A stretch of DNA of 64,000 nucleotides from Atopobium sp. ICM42b (GTDB lineage Bacteria > Actinomycetota > Coriobacteriia > Coriobacteriales > Atopobiaceae). The notes beneath the pieces were generated by a model. That model saw nothing but the letters and a program-made list of their open reading frames with translations, was not told the DNA's origin and did no database searches. Both the position numbers and the translations under genes were made by a program. The DNA is taken from the NCBI GenBank assembly GCA_000564995.1, contig JDFH01000005.1:1-64000 (forward strand), given 5' to 3'. Of the stretch, positions 1 to 7,927 are shown piece after piece (within the stretch, counting starts at the first letter, position 1; every line of letters starts with the position of its first letter).

Positions 1-19
1 CGTGCCTTAACAACATGCG

Positions 20-139
20 CGCCTGAAAAGTGCAAAGAATCTGTATTTTGAATACAGATTCTTTGACAAAATCAGGCAAATCCACAGATTCTTTTACTTA
101 TTTAGGCAGAAGTTACAGATTCTTTGAAGAAATCAGGCA
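20..139. repeat. Degenerate 30-31 bp repeat block A with inverted first unit
   Basis: Three direct units begin at 54, 84 and 115. Each reads approximately ACAGATTCTTTGA, a few variable bases, then AAATCAGGCA, giving a 30-31 bp period. A fourth unit lies in the opposite orientation at 20-44. Its meeting with the first direct unit makes a perfect inverted repeat at 33-65 (15-bp arms, 3-base loop TTG). No plausible gene covers the stretch; the open frame at 30-353 is the repeat array itself. It is not a CRISPR, because there are no unique spacers between identical repeats. Function unknown. Confidence 0.75.
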
Positions 140-206
140 CGTTCTAACTAGGGTGCTGTCTCCAAATTTTGCGAGCCTGAAACCCCCACCATGTCTGAGT
201 AAAACA

Positions 207-299
207 GCTCAGACTTGGCGAGAAAAACCGGCAAATAGCTCAGACTCGGCGTGTTTTTCAGGCAAATCGTTCAGACTTGACGAGAAAATCAGGCTTGCA
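207..299. repeat. Degenerate 31 bp tandem repeat block B
   Basis: Three contiguous units start at 207, 238 and 269 with an exact 31-bp period. Each has the form CAGACTyGGCGAGAAAA, then a C-GGC core and AAAT, with substitutions. The units look related to block A (shared CAGA, a GA-AAAATCAGGC core) but carry the GGCGAGAA octamer that is dispersed through the window. Two further copies of or near the octamer follow at 279-286 (GACGAGAA) and 332-339. Together with block A this fills the gene-free first 370 bases. Confidence 0.75.
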
Positions 300-371
300 G
301 CAGGCTCACACTCAGCTCACGCCACCCACCTGGCGAGAAACCCCATCCACTAGCAGCATTTACGCACAAGA

Positions 372-404
372 AACCCGGCATCCACACGAAATAGATACCG
401 GGTT
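372..404 (-). terminator. Terminator after the STAS/HATPase gene
   Basis: Inverted repeat with 11-bp arms AACCCGGCATC (372-382) and GATACCGGGTT (394-404), one G-U pair, 11-base loop, 34 bases past the stop codon at 438. Read on the minus strand it is followed by TTCTTG, a weak T-tract. Confidence 0.6.
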
Positions 405-437
405 GAAATCGACTTACGACCTGTACTCGCGCGCGTC

Positions 438-1169
438 CTAGCGCATCATCTTGACCAGGCGAACAATGGTACCGTTGCCGGAAGGTTTTTCCTGGATAGA
501 CACGGCGTCCATAAGCAGACGCATCAGCTTAACGCCGCGTCCACGCTCGGCAAACTGGCCGGTCTCGGGAGGCTCTTCCTCATCGGAGATGCTAAATCCA
601 CCACCGCAATCCGAGACGTCAATGACCACCCTGTCTGGATACGCGGAAACCGTGGTCAGCACGCCCTTCTCGCACGCGTGATCAACAGCGTTGCCAATAG
701 CCTCGCCAACTGCAAGTTCAATATCAAACTTTTGATCCGAGGTAAACGGCAGCGTCTTCAGCAGCGCAATAGCCCTTGAGCGCGCATCGCACATTTTATT
801 GGGATCAACTCTAAACGTTGTCTGAAACGATGGATGTGTGCCCGGTGCAAGCGGAGTCACGCGCGACTTAGCGGCGCAGGTACTTATAGGCATGAAATCG
901 ATAAGACCCATGCGCACCAAGGCCTTAAACGCCGTCGGTTGCACGTTGGTCAAGCTCATAAGACCGCCGAGCGTCTTCATGCGTCGAACAGCGCACACAA
1001 TAAAGCCCATGCCGCAGGAATCAATGTACGAAACCTCCGCCATGTTCAGCACAATTCTTCTGCAGCCGCTATCAATGAGCTGCTCAATTTGAGCCTTCAC
1101 GCGCGGGACTCCCCTCACGTCAAGGTCAGTATTGACTGAAACAACTGCTATGTTTGGCTGCGTATACAT
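438..1169 (-). CDS. Fused anti-anti-sigma (STAS) and anti-sigma kinase (HATPase) protein
   Basis: A protein of 243 residues. Residues about 1-105 form a STAS domain with the D-S-x-G motif (IDSCG) that carries the phosphorylatable serine in RsbV/SpoIIAA. Residues about 125-243 form a GHKL-type ATPase of the RsbW/SpoIIAB kind, with an N-box (ELAVGEAIGNAVDHA) and a glycine-rich G1 box (DCGGGFS). In known systems these are separate proteins that oppose each other. Here both are on one chain, 85 bases downstream of a SpoIIE-type phosphatase that would supply the dephosphorylating activity. The start MYTQPN is chosen because a longer in-frame extension would run back into the upstream gene and is low-complexity. 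No sigma factor gene is nearby, so the controlled target is unknown. Confidence 0.8.
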   Translation of the reverse strand: MYTQPNIAVVSVNTDLDVRGVPRVKAQIEQLIDSGCRRIVLNMAEVSYIDSCGMGFIVCAVRRMKTLGGLMSLTNVQPTAFKALVRMGLIDFMPISTCAAKSRVTPLAPGTHPSFQTTFRVDPNKMCDARSRAIALLKTLPFTSDQKFDIELAVGEAIGNAVDHACEKGVLTTVSAYPDRVVIDVSDCGGGFSISDEEEPPETGQFAERGRGVKLMRLLMDAVSIQEKPSGNGTIVRLVKMMR

Positions 1170-1239
1170 ACGTTTCTTGTTCCCGCGCAGCAACAAGAAT
1201 TTCAGATATCTACACTTTTTAGCGAGAAAATCGTTTCCT

Positions 1240-1273
1240 TGGCGAGAAAATCGTCTAGTTGTTCTTCTCGCCA
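1240..1273 (-). other. Inverted GGCGAGAA pair across the phosphatase stop codon
   Basis: TGGCGAGAA (1240-1248) faces its complement TTCTCGCCA (1265-1273) with a 16-base loop. The right arm is coding (the last residues SGEKNN of the phosphatase), the stop TAG lies in the loop and the left arm is downstream. There is no T-tract, so it may be an mRNA 3' hairpin rather than a terminator. A third, near-identical copy AGCGAGAA lies at 1221-1228. Confidence 0.55.
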
Positions 1274-3678
1274 GAGTCGCCGCTGCCAGACACGCCAGAG
1301 TCGCCGCTGCCAAACGCGATAGAGTCAGCGCCGCCGAGCGCGCTAGAATCGACGCCGCCAAGCTCGTCAAAGCGCAAGGCAACCATGGCAACGTCGTCGT
1401 CAAGCCTTCGGCCGGTATAGCGATCAAGCGTGCTCAAGAACCTATTGAGCAGACCATCAAAGCCACGAGGAACCTCGTTCATAATCATGTCTCGCAGGCC
1501 AGTTTCGCCAAAGAACGCGCCTTCGGGACTGCGAGCCTCTGTGGTTCCATCGGTGTAAAGCAGCAGGATATCGCCCTCGTGCAAGCGAATCGTACCGTTT
1601 TTGTACTCCATGTCGTGAAACGCGCCCACAACGCCCGACTGTACGTCCAAAAGCTCAGCGTCGCCCGATTGAGCAGACACCAAAATCGCAGGTGGATGAC
1701 CAGCGGAGCAGTAGGTCAGCGATGAAGTTGTGAGGTCAACAATACCAACAAAGAGCGTTGCAAATGTTTCTACTCTCGAGAAGCCCAACAGGAATTCATT
1801 CAGCGTTGCCACCATACGAGCGGGAGTCCTTCCCTCCCACGCGTATGCGGAAAGTGCCGTTTTAACTGCGGACGAGATAGATGCTGCCTCAATACCCTTG
1901 CCAGAAACGTCACCCATAATAATGCACGCGCGACGACCTGGCAGCTTAATCATGCTGTAAAAATCGCCACCAACAAACGCGTCGGCGGTTGCAGATGAAT
2001 AAATTCCCTCGGCAGAAATTCCTTTTACCTTCTGTAGGTCATTTTTCATGCCCGACTGCAGCGCCTGGGAGATATGCTTATTTTGCTGGCTCTCTTCGGC
2101 ACCAACGGCCAGAGAATGAACCAGGAGCATCACGCGGTCCAAGAAATCAAGCTCAATGTCGCTTAAGGGCTCAGCGTTTTCTTCTCGCAAGAAAAGCCAG
2201 GTATGCTGTTCTCCTGCAAACTTACCCAAGAAAAGCACAGCTCCCTTGCAGGGCAAACCTTGTGCAGCAAGCGCGCGACTCAGCTCAGATTCAAGCTCAA
2301 CCTCTTTGACTGACGCCTCGCCCTCTCCTGTCTTGAGTCCCTCAACCGTCGATGGAAGCGCAATCTGGTTGCCGCCGGCCTCCGCCGCAGCCTGTGCGCC
2401 ACCGGCCTCCGCTACGGCCTGTGCACTGTCTTGCGCACCGTCCTGAGCGTCGTCAAACGCTTGCTCAGCACCAAGCGCATGGAGCGTAATGTTGCCTGTA
2501 ACCTCACAGCAATCTACCGAGAAAACCTGTACATTTAGATCGGTACCCACCGACCTCATAACCTGCTGTAATCGCTCACCAGAGATCTTCTCGCCTTCTG
2601 CAGCGCTGTGGAGAAGTCCTTGGCGCACGCGAGCTAATGCCTCGCGAAGCGTGTCTCTACGCTGCGTTCTCATGGCCGACAACGCGCCTACAAGCTGCAC
2701 CGAGAGGTAATTTGCAATGGAGTCCAGAAGTCTTGCGTCTTCAACCAGAAGTGCACGTTTGCGCTCCCAGCCCACTTCAATCAGGGCAACAATGTGTCCA
2801 CCAAACCACACTGGCACCACAAGAAAGCTGGTAAACGGAGGCAAATGACTTGCGTCAACGGTTATGACCTCACGAGTTTCTTCGTTAACAAGGTTGCGCT
2901 TTTTAACTCTTCCCTGCTTGAGCGCTCTAGAGTTCAAAGGCATGGTATGCAAGCGAAGTGCGTGCTCGGAATAAAACGTCAAACGCTCCAGAGAGCTGTT
3001 AAATGCAAAGTAGCGAGGAATTCTATCCAATGACGCACTTCTCAAAGACTCCGTTGCACCATGAAGGTGGTACCCGTCTTGCTCAGCAAGATAGATAAGC
3101 GCACCATCAGCCTCGACAGTCTCTGAGAGCTCTTCTAACACGCGCTCGATAAGCTGACCCATATCTTCCGAGTCAAGCGTGTCCAAAACAATCTGAAGCG
3201 CTCCTGAGAGCCTCTTATTGGCTCGGCGAAGGTCCAACACCATTCGTTCATCATCGTGCATAGGGCTAGCCATGTCACGAAGCTTAGAGGCAGTCAAAAC
3301 AATAGCTTGTGTAGGCGCACCAACATAATCTGCACGCACACTCAAAACCTGCGACGTTCCGTCATGAGCAGGAGCAGCCACCATGGAAGTGGAGCCATCA
3401 ATCGCAAACGGCAACAACTCTACAGAAAACGGCTTCTGCAAGTTTTCTTGATTTGCAGGGGTAAACAAAAAGCGAACATCCAGACCAGCAATGGTGCCGT
3501 CTTCCTTAGCAAATAGGCTTTCGGCCTCTTCATTGGCGAGAAGAACCATGCCCTCCATATTAAAAACAATGACTGCATCGCTGGTCAGGCGCAGCAACTG
3601 AGACAGAGTTGCGGCAACGGTTCCGTCGACAACTCCCTCAACACGCCTTACACTCAGCTTGTTATCTGCCACAGTCAC
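1255..3678 (-). CDS. PAS-GAF-SpoIIE (PP2C-type) serine phosphatase, RsbU-like
   Basis: A protein of 807 residues with a PAS-like N-terminus (about 20-120), a GAF-like sensor region (about 165-350) and a C-terminal SpoIIE/PP2C phosphatase domain. Metal-binding motifs GGDFYS (about residue 571), GDVSGKG (about 589), YTDGTTEA (about 710) and DDDVAMVAL (about 761) are intact, so activity is expected. Such enzymes dephosphorylate STAS proteins in partner-switching cascades, and the STAS/HATPase fusion directly downstream is the obvious partner. No membrane segment is visible, so it should sense a cytoplasmic signal. Residues about 415-435 and the last 35 residues are low-complexity Ala/Gly/Ser/Asp repeats. 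The final residues are encoded by a copy of the dispersed GGCGAGAA motif. Confidence 0.88.
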   Translation of the reverse strand: MTVADNKLSVRRVEGVVDGTVAATLSQLLRLTSDAVIVFNMEGMVLLANEEAESLFAKEDGTIAGLDVRFLFTPANQENLQKPFSVELLPFAIDGSTSMVAAPAHDGTSQVLSVRADYVGAPTQAIVLTASKLRDMASPMHDDERMVLDLRRANKRLSGALQIVLDTLDSEDMGQLIERVLEELSETVEADGALIYLAEQDGYHLHGATESLRSASLDRIPRYFAFNSSLERLTFYSEHALRLHTMPLNSRALKQGRVKKRNLVNEETREVITVDASHLPPFTSFLVVPVWFGGHIVALIEVGWERKRALLVEDARLLDSIANYLSVQLVGALSAMRTQRRDTLREALARVRQGLLHSAAEGEKISGERLQQVMRSVGTDLNVQVFSVDCCEVTGNITLHALGAEQAFDDAQDGAQDSAQAVAEAGGAQAAAEAGGNQIALPSTVEGLKTGEGEASVKEVELESELSRALAAQGLPCKGAVLFLGKFAGEQHTWLFLREENAEPLSDIELDFLDRVMLLVHSLAVGAEESQQNKHISQALQSGMKNDLQKVKGISAEGIYSSATADAFVGGDFYSMIKLPGRRACIIMGDVSGKGIEAASISSAVKTALSAYAWEGRTPARMVATLNEFLLGFSRVETFATLFVGIVDLTTSSLTYCSAGHPPAILVSAQSGDAELLDVQSGVVGAFHDMEYKNGTIRLHEGDILLLYTDGTTEARSPEGAFFGETGLRDMIMNEVPRGFDGLLNRFLSTLDRYTGRRLDDDVAMVALRFDELGGVDSSALGGADSIAFGSGDSGVSGSGDSGEKNN

Positions 3679-3714
3679 TCCTTACCAACAAGGAAAAACA
3701 AATCACATTGCCTA

Positions 3715-3720
3715 AGTATA
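3715..3720 (-). promoter_or_regulatory. Candidate -10 element of the phosphatase gene
   Basis: Minus-strand TATACT in the context TTCGTATACTTAGG, 36 bases before the start codon and directly after the T-tract of the tRNA terminator. The context closely matches the element ahead of the binding-protein gene at 5763-5768 (TTCGTATAGTTAAG). No good -35 hexamer is seen. Confidence 0.4.
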
Positions 3721-3727
3721 CGAAAAA

Positions 3728-3751
3728 GGCGGACCTCCGAAGAGATCCGCC
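3728..3751 (-). terminator. Terminator of tRNA-Leu
   Basis: Ten-bp stem GGCGGATCTC/GAGGTCCGCC (one G-U pair) closed by a UUCG tetraloop and followed on the minus strand by five T residues. It lies ten bases past the tRNA CCA end. A textbook intrinsic terminator. Confidence 0.9.
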
Positions 3752-3760
3752 GAAATTTCG

Positions 3761-3850
3761 TGGTGTCGGAGGCGGGACTTGAACCCGCACAACCGTTAGT
3801 AGGTCACTAGCACCTCAAGCTAGCGCGTCTGCCAATTCCGCCACTCCGAC
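3761..3850 (-). tRNA. tRNA-Leu(GAG)
   Basis: A class II tRNA of 90 bases including an encoded CCA (3761-3763). Acceptor arm GTCGGAG pairs with CTCCGAC. The anticodon arm CTAGC-TTGAGGT-GCTAG gives anticodon GAG. The T arm has GGTTCAAGTCC, and a long variable arm (TGACCTACTAACGGTTG region) is typical for leucine tRNAs. It has its own terminator and an AT-rich upstream region (TATATCCC at about 3865-3872). Confidence 0.95.
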
Positions 3851-3898
3851 TTGCTTTGCAGCGAGGGATATACTAACACATCTTCAAGCAACTTTACT

Positions 3899-3921
3899 GA
3901 GAAAAATTAAAAACTTTTCTC
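3899..3921 (-). terminator. Possible terminator after the binding-protein gene
   Basis: AT-rich inverted repeat GAGAAAA (3899-3905) / TTTTCTC (3915-3921), with T-rich loop and flank on the minus strand, 37 bases past the stop codon at 3958. The stem is weak. Confidence 0.4.
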
Positions 3922-3957
3922 AAAAGAACTTTGCGAGAAGATCGCCTTGTCCCTTGC

Positions 3958-5733
3958 TTACTTCTGCCAACCAACAATGGTTGCTGGTGTGCTCTGGAAG
4001 AGTGAAGGACCAAAGTTAGCAAGACCCTTCTTGACAACGTAGCAGTCTGGACCAGTGTAGACAGGAAGATATGCGTAAGTCTGCATCATCTTCTTCTCAG
4101 CCTCATTCATGAGCTTCATGCGCTCATCAAAGTCCTTGGTAGAGACAACCTTTGCAAACATCTCATCGGTCTCTGCGGAGCCCTGCTGACCAAAGTTGGA
4201 ACCAGACTCAGAACCATAGAGCTGGCCACCGTTGTTGTAAGAAGTTGAGGAGCCAACCCAACCAAAGAGGCAGACATCCCAAGAGCCAGAGGTAAGAACA
4301 TCAGAGAACTCAGAAGATGGGTGAGAATCAAGGGTAAGGTTAATACCAGCATCCTTGCACATCTTCTGGATTGCAGCAGCACGGTTCTTGACAGTAGTAC
4401 CGTCACCGAACAGTGTGTAACTAAAGGTTACCTGCTGACCGTCCTTCTCGTAGTAATCACCATTGAGCTTATAGCCTGCGTCCTCAAGGGTCTTCTTTGC
4501 AGCAGCCTTGCGCTCGTCAGCAGACTTGAGATTCTTGATATCGTCTGGGAGGTTATTGTCATAACCAGCTGCCCAGTAAGGCCAAAGCATAGAACCTGGT
4601 GCATCCTCTTTCCAGTTAACACCCTGGAAGACAATGGAAACGATAGTTGCAGGATCAACAACCTGGCAGAATGCCTTACGAACTGCAACATCCTGAAGAG
4701 CACCGCGAGTAGAGTTAAGCTCGATAACAGCAATAGACATACCAAGACCACGACGAATCTGAGCCTTATCACCAAGACCGGTGAAGTTAGAGAGGAGCTC
4801 AGCAGAACCTGCGACGGAAGTACCAGTAGTATCAGTCTCTTCGTTCTTGAATGCGTTAATGGAAGCCTGGGTATCCATCTGCTTGTAGACAAGGGTATCA
4901 AGCTTAGGAGCGTCACCCCACCACTTTGGATTTGGCTTGAAGGTTACAGCAGAGTCATCGAAAGAATCAACAATATAAGGACCAGAACCAAGCTCGTTGT
5001 GTGGCTCATTGTTGTAACCATTGTTGAAGAAGTCTGGATCCTGAAGCTTTGGGTGCAGAGCATAGCTCAAGATGCTCTCGATTGGATAGACTGCCTCCTT
5101 CATGGTAATAACAGCAGTCTTAGCAGTATCACCCTGCTCAACAGACTCATACTTGTCATAACCATCAGTTGAAGAAACCGCAAACTTTTTATTCTGACCA
5201 CACATAGTGATGAATGCGGTCTGAATTGCGGTCCAATCAATAGCGGTACCATCGTTGAAGGTGGCCTGATCAGTGAAGGTCAGGGTAGCAACCTGTTTGC
5301 CGTCCTTCTCCTCTACCTTGAAGTCCTTGATGTAATCCTTGTTTGGCTCAAACTTATCGCCATCAGCATTGTTAAGGAACAGGTCACGAGGGTTGATAAG
5401 ACCGTGAAGGATGTTCATGTAAGAGGTATTACCAGCAAGTTGGTAATAATTCCACTGTGGACCAATCTCGTTGATTGGCTGAGTCAGAGTACCGCCATCC
5501 TTAACCTCATCACGAGACTTAGGATTGTTGTACGTCTTGCCCTTCTCTGGAAGTGGAAGCTGATCCAGAGGAGTGTTTGCAGGAGAGCCGTCCTGTGGCT
5601 CAGTACCTGTGGTGGTAGAGCTGCTCTGAGGATTTGATGGAGCACAACCAGCAAGGCCAAGACCTGCGGCGGTGATTCCAGTCAGAGCAAAGAACGAACG
5701 ACGGGAAAAACTGTCAGCCATATGATCACCCAT
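3958..5733 (-). CDS. Peptide ABC transporter substrate-binding lipoprotein (SBP family 5)
   Basis: A protein of up to 591 residues that delivers a peptide-like substrate to the membrane permeases encoded upstream (7927-9997). The N-terminus has a twin-arginine motif SRRSFF, a hydrophobic stretch and the lipobox LAGC, so it is probably a Tat-exported lipoprotein anchored in the membrane. The body has the DppA/OppA fold signature (WNYYQLAG, TFNDGTAIDWTAI, LGSGPYIVDSF, GWVGSSTSYNNGG). The annotated start is the first Met. An internal Met (start at 5721) is preceded by GGGTGATC, which matches the ribosomal anti-SD, and may be the true start. It lies last in its operon behind a terminator and a candidate promoter of its own, which would allow separate high expression. 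Confidence 0.9.
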   Translation of the reverse strand: MGDHMADSFSRRSFFALTGITAAGLGLAGCAPSNPQSSSTTTGTEPQDGSPANTPLDQLPLPEKGKTYNNPKSRDEVKDGGTLTQPINEIGPQWNYYQLAGNTSYMNILHGLINPRDLFLNNADGDKFEPNKDYIKDFKVEEKDGKQVATLTFTDQATFNDGTAIDWTAIQTAFITMCGQNKKFAVSSTDGYDKYESVEQGDTAKTAVITMKEAVYPIESILSYALHPKLQDPDFFNNGYNNEPHNELGSGPYIVDSFDDSAVTFKPNPKWWGDAPKLDTLVYKQMDTQASINAFKNEETDTTGTSVAGSAELLSNFTGLGDKAQIRRGLGMSIAVIELNSTRGALQDVAVRKAFCQVVDPATIVSIVFQGVNWKEDAPGSMLWPYWAAGYDNNLPDDIKNLKSADERKAAAKKTLEDAGYKLNGDYYEKDGQQVTFSYTLFGDGTTVKNRAAAIQKMCKDAGINLTLDSHPSSEFSDVLTSGSWDVCLFGWVGSSTSYNNGGQLYGSESGSNFGQQGSAETDEMFAKVVSTKDFDERMKLMNEAEKKMMQTYAYLPVYTGPDCYVVKKGLANFGPSLFQSTPATIVGWQK

Positions 5734-5762
5734 TTCGTTAAAGGCCTACAGATATTCACTTA

Positions 5763-5768
5763 ACTATA
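5763..5768 (-). promoter_or_regulatory. Candidate -10 element of the binding-protein gene
   Basis: Minus-strand TATAGT in the context TTTCGTATAGTTAAG, 30 bases before the annotated start. The sequence TATAGTTA recurs ahead of two other solute-binding protein genes (26520-26525, 59587-59592). No clear -35. Confidence 0.4.
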
Positions 5769-5839
5769 CGAAATTGCCTGAAAATACTCCATAGCAGAAA
5801 CATTCCCGTAACAACCTCGTTCACTATTTGTAACAAAGA

Positions 5840-5871
5840 AAAACCCACACCTAGTTTTAAGTGCGGGTTTT
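5840..5871 (-). terminator. Terminator after the double-ATPase gene
   Basis: Arms AAAACCCGCAC and GTGTGGGTTTT read on the minus strand (one G-U pair), ten-base loop, flanking T residues. It lies 23 bases past the stop at 5894 and separates the transporter genes from the binding-protein gene. Confidence 0.75.
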
Positions 5872-5893
5872 CAGAAAATTTATTGAATCTTTG

Positions 5894-7927
5894 TTACTCG
5901 TTAGAGATGTGAGTAGCAGGAACCAGCTTACCATCCTGATAAATCATGCGCTCACGGGTACGCTCAATCTTTGGATCAGGAATTGGAATAGCCGAGAGAA
6001 GCGCCTTAGTGTAAGGATCTTGTGGGTTAGTAAAGACGTCTTCAGTCTCACCGTACTCAACAATCTTGCCCAGGTGCATAACAGCAACCGTGTCAGAAAT
6101 ATGACGAATAACAGCAAGATCGTGAGCAACAAAGAGATAAGAAATCTTCAACTGAACCTGAAGATCCTCAAGGAGGTTAATAATACCTGCCTGAATGGAA
6201 ACGTCCAGAGATGCAATTGGCTCGTCCAAGAGAAGAATCTTTGGACTTGTTGCAAGAGCACGAGCAATAGCAATACGCTGACGCTGACCACCAGAGAACT
6301 GGGATGGGAAGCGGTCAACATAGTCTGGGTTGATACCAACCAGACGCATAAGCTCGCCAATACGAGTATTAATATCCTCTTTGTTCCAACCCTGTGCCTG
6401 AAGTGGCTCAGCCAAAACGTCATAGACAGGCATACGTGGGTCCAGAGAACTCATTGGATCCTGGAAGATAACCTGAAGATCTTTACGCAGCTCTCTACGC
6501 TGTGCAGCGTTCTTAAGCTCAGCAACATCTTTGCCAAGGACCGTAATACGACCATCCTCAGGCTTCAGCAAATCCATAATCTGCATCAGAGTTGTTGATT
6601 TACCAGAACCGGACTCACCAACCAGTGCAAGAGTTTCTCCCTCATGGATCTCAAAGCTTGCACGGTCAACAGCAGTCATAGTGCCCTTGCTGCGCCTAAT
6701 AAAGCCCTTACCCTGAACAGGGAAAGTCTTGGTAAGATTCTCAACCTTGAGTACAACAGGACGCTCGTTACGAGGTACATCAACCCACTTTGGAAGGATT
6801 GGCTCAAAGTCTGGATACACCTCAGCGTAAGTGAGGTTCTTCTCGCAAATCTCCTGAAGGTGATGGCAAGATGCCAAGTGACCCTCGGCAGCATTTGCAG
6901 GAAGCAGCACTGGCTCTTTCTTGGAGCATTCCTCGGTAGCCATAGGACAACGTGGGTTAAAAGGACAACCAGTTGGAATAGCAGCAAGTGATGGTGGATT
7001 GCCCTTAATAGGAACAAGCCTATGCTCTGCCTGAAGGTGAGGTTTTGGAACAGCACCCAGAAGGCCCATGGTATAAGGATGACGAGGCTCAGCAAAAAGC
7101 GTATCAACACTTGCGCGCTCTACGCCACGACCTGCATACATAACCATAATGTCATCAGCGGTACCTGCAACAACACCAAGGTCGTGAGTAATCAGAACAA
7201 CTGCTGCGCCCGTCTCTTTCTGTGCAACCTTCAAGACGTCAAGAATCTGAGCCTGAATAGTTACGTCAAGAGCGGTGGTTGGCTCGTCTGCAATGATGAT
7301 GTCAGGATTGTTTGCAATTGCAATTGCGATAACAACACGCTGGCGCATACCACCAGAGAACTCATGTGGGAAAGAATCCAGACGATTCTCTGGATCAGTA
7401 ATACCAACAATGGAGAGAAGCTCAATACAACGCTTACGAACGTCTGACCTGCTCATATGAGGATTGTGGGTAAGCAGAGCCTCTGCAAGCTGATCTCCAA
7501 TAGAGAACATTGGGGTCAAAGCAGACAGTGGATCCTGGAAAATCATAGAAATCTTAGTACCACGAAGCTCTGACATCTCTTCGTCGGTCTTACCAATGAG
7601 CTCCTCATTACCAAGCTTAATAGAGCCGGTAACGTGAGCATTGTCATCAAGAAGACCAATAAGAGACAGAGCGGTTACTGATTTACCAGAGCCAGACTCA
7701 CCTACGATACCAAGAGTACGGCCGCCCCAAAGGTCAAAGTTAACACCGCGAACTGCGTCTACACGACCAGCCTCAGTATTAAAGGAAACCTTAAGGTTAC
7801 GAACAGAAAGAACTGGATCTCCTGTTGGAGCACCCTTTGGACCGTTTGACTCAAGCAGCTCGTAGCGAAGGACATCGTCCATCTCTACACTTCCCTGCTT
7901 TGTTGAAGTAGTAGTAGTGTCAGACAT
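5894..7927 (-). CDS. Fused DppD-DppF peptide transporter ATPase (two ABC domains)
   Basis: A protein of 677 residues with two complete ABC ATPase domains in tandem. The first (about 40-300) has Walker A GESGSGKS, signature FSGGMRQRV and Walker B IIADEP. The second (about 395-655) has [17 protein letters not shown] and LLLDEP. The first half ends with the oligopeptide/dipeptide ATPase C-terminal element containing CPFNPRCPMA. It powers import of peptides through the permeases at 7927-9997. Most systems encode DppD and DppF separately; here they are joined. The start codon overlaps the stop of the upstream permease by one base (TAATG), implying translational coupling. Confidence 0.93.
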   Translation of the reverse strand: MSDTTTTSTKQGSVEMDDVLRYELLESNGPKGAPTGDPVLSVRNLKVSFNTEAGRVDAVRGVNFDLWGGRTLGIVGESGSGKSVTALSLIGLLDDNAHVTGSIKLGNEELIGKTDEEMSELRGTKISMIFQDPLSALTPMFSIGDQLAEALLTHNPHMSRSDVRKRCIELLSIVGITDPENRLDSFPHEFSGGMRQRVVIAIAIANNPDIIIADEPTTALDVTIQAQILDVLKVAQKETGAAVVLITHDLGVVAGTADDIMVMYAGRGVERASVDTLFAEPRHPYTMGLLGAVPKPHLQAEHRLVPIKGNPPSLAAIPTGCPFNPRCPMATEECSKKEPVLLPANAAEGHLASCHHLQEICEKNLTYAEVYPDFEPILPKWVDVPRNERPVVLKVENLTKTFPVQGKGFIRRSKGTMTAVDRASFEIHEGETLALVGESGSGKSTTLMQIMDLLKPEDGRITVLGKDVAELKNAAQRRELRKDLQVIFQDPMSSLDPRMPVYDVLAEPLQAQGWNKEDINTRIGELMRLVGINPDYVDRFPSQFSGGQRQRIAIARALATSPKILLLDEPIASLDVSIQAGIINLLEDLQVQLKISYLFVAHDLAVIRHISDTVAVMHLGKIVEYGETEDVFTNPQDPYTKALLSAIPIPDPKIERTRERMIYQDGKLVPATHISNE

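Noticed and set aside
20..299. CRISPR array
   Set aside because: Units are contiguous and degenerate, with no unique spacers and no cas genes nearby.
30..353. 107-codon plus-strand open frame at the left end
   Set aside because: It is made of the degenerate 31-bp repeats and has no RBS or recognisable protein features.
1170..1427. N-terminal extension of the STAS/HATPase protein to 1427
   Set aside because: It is low-complexity, overlaps the phosphatase gene, and the natural start MYTQPN fits the STAS domain.
4321..5172. 283-codon plus-strand frame
   Set aside because: Antisense shadow of the binding-protein gene with no domain or RBS.
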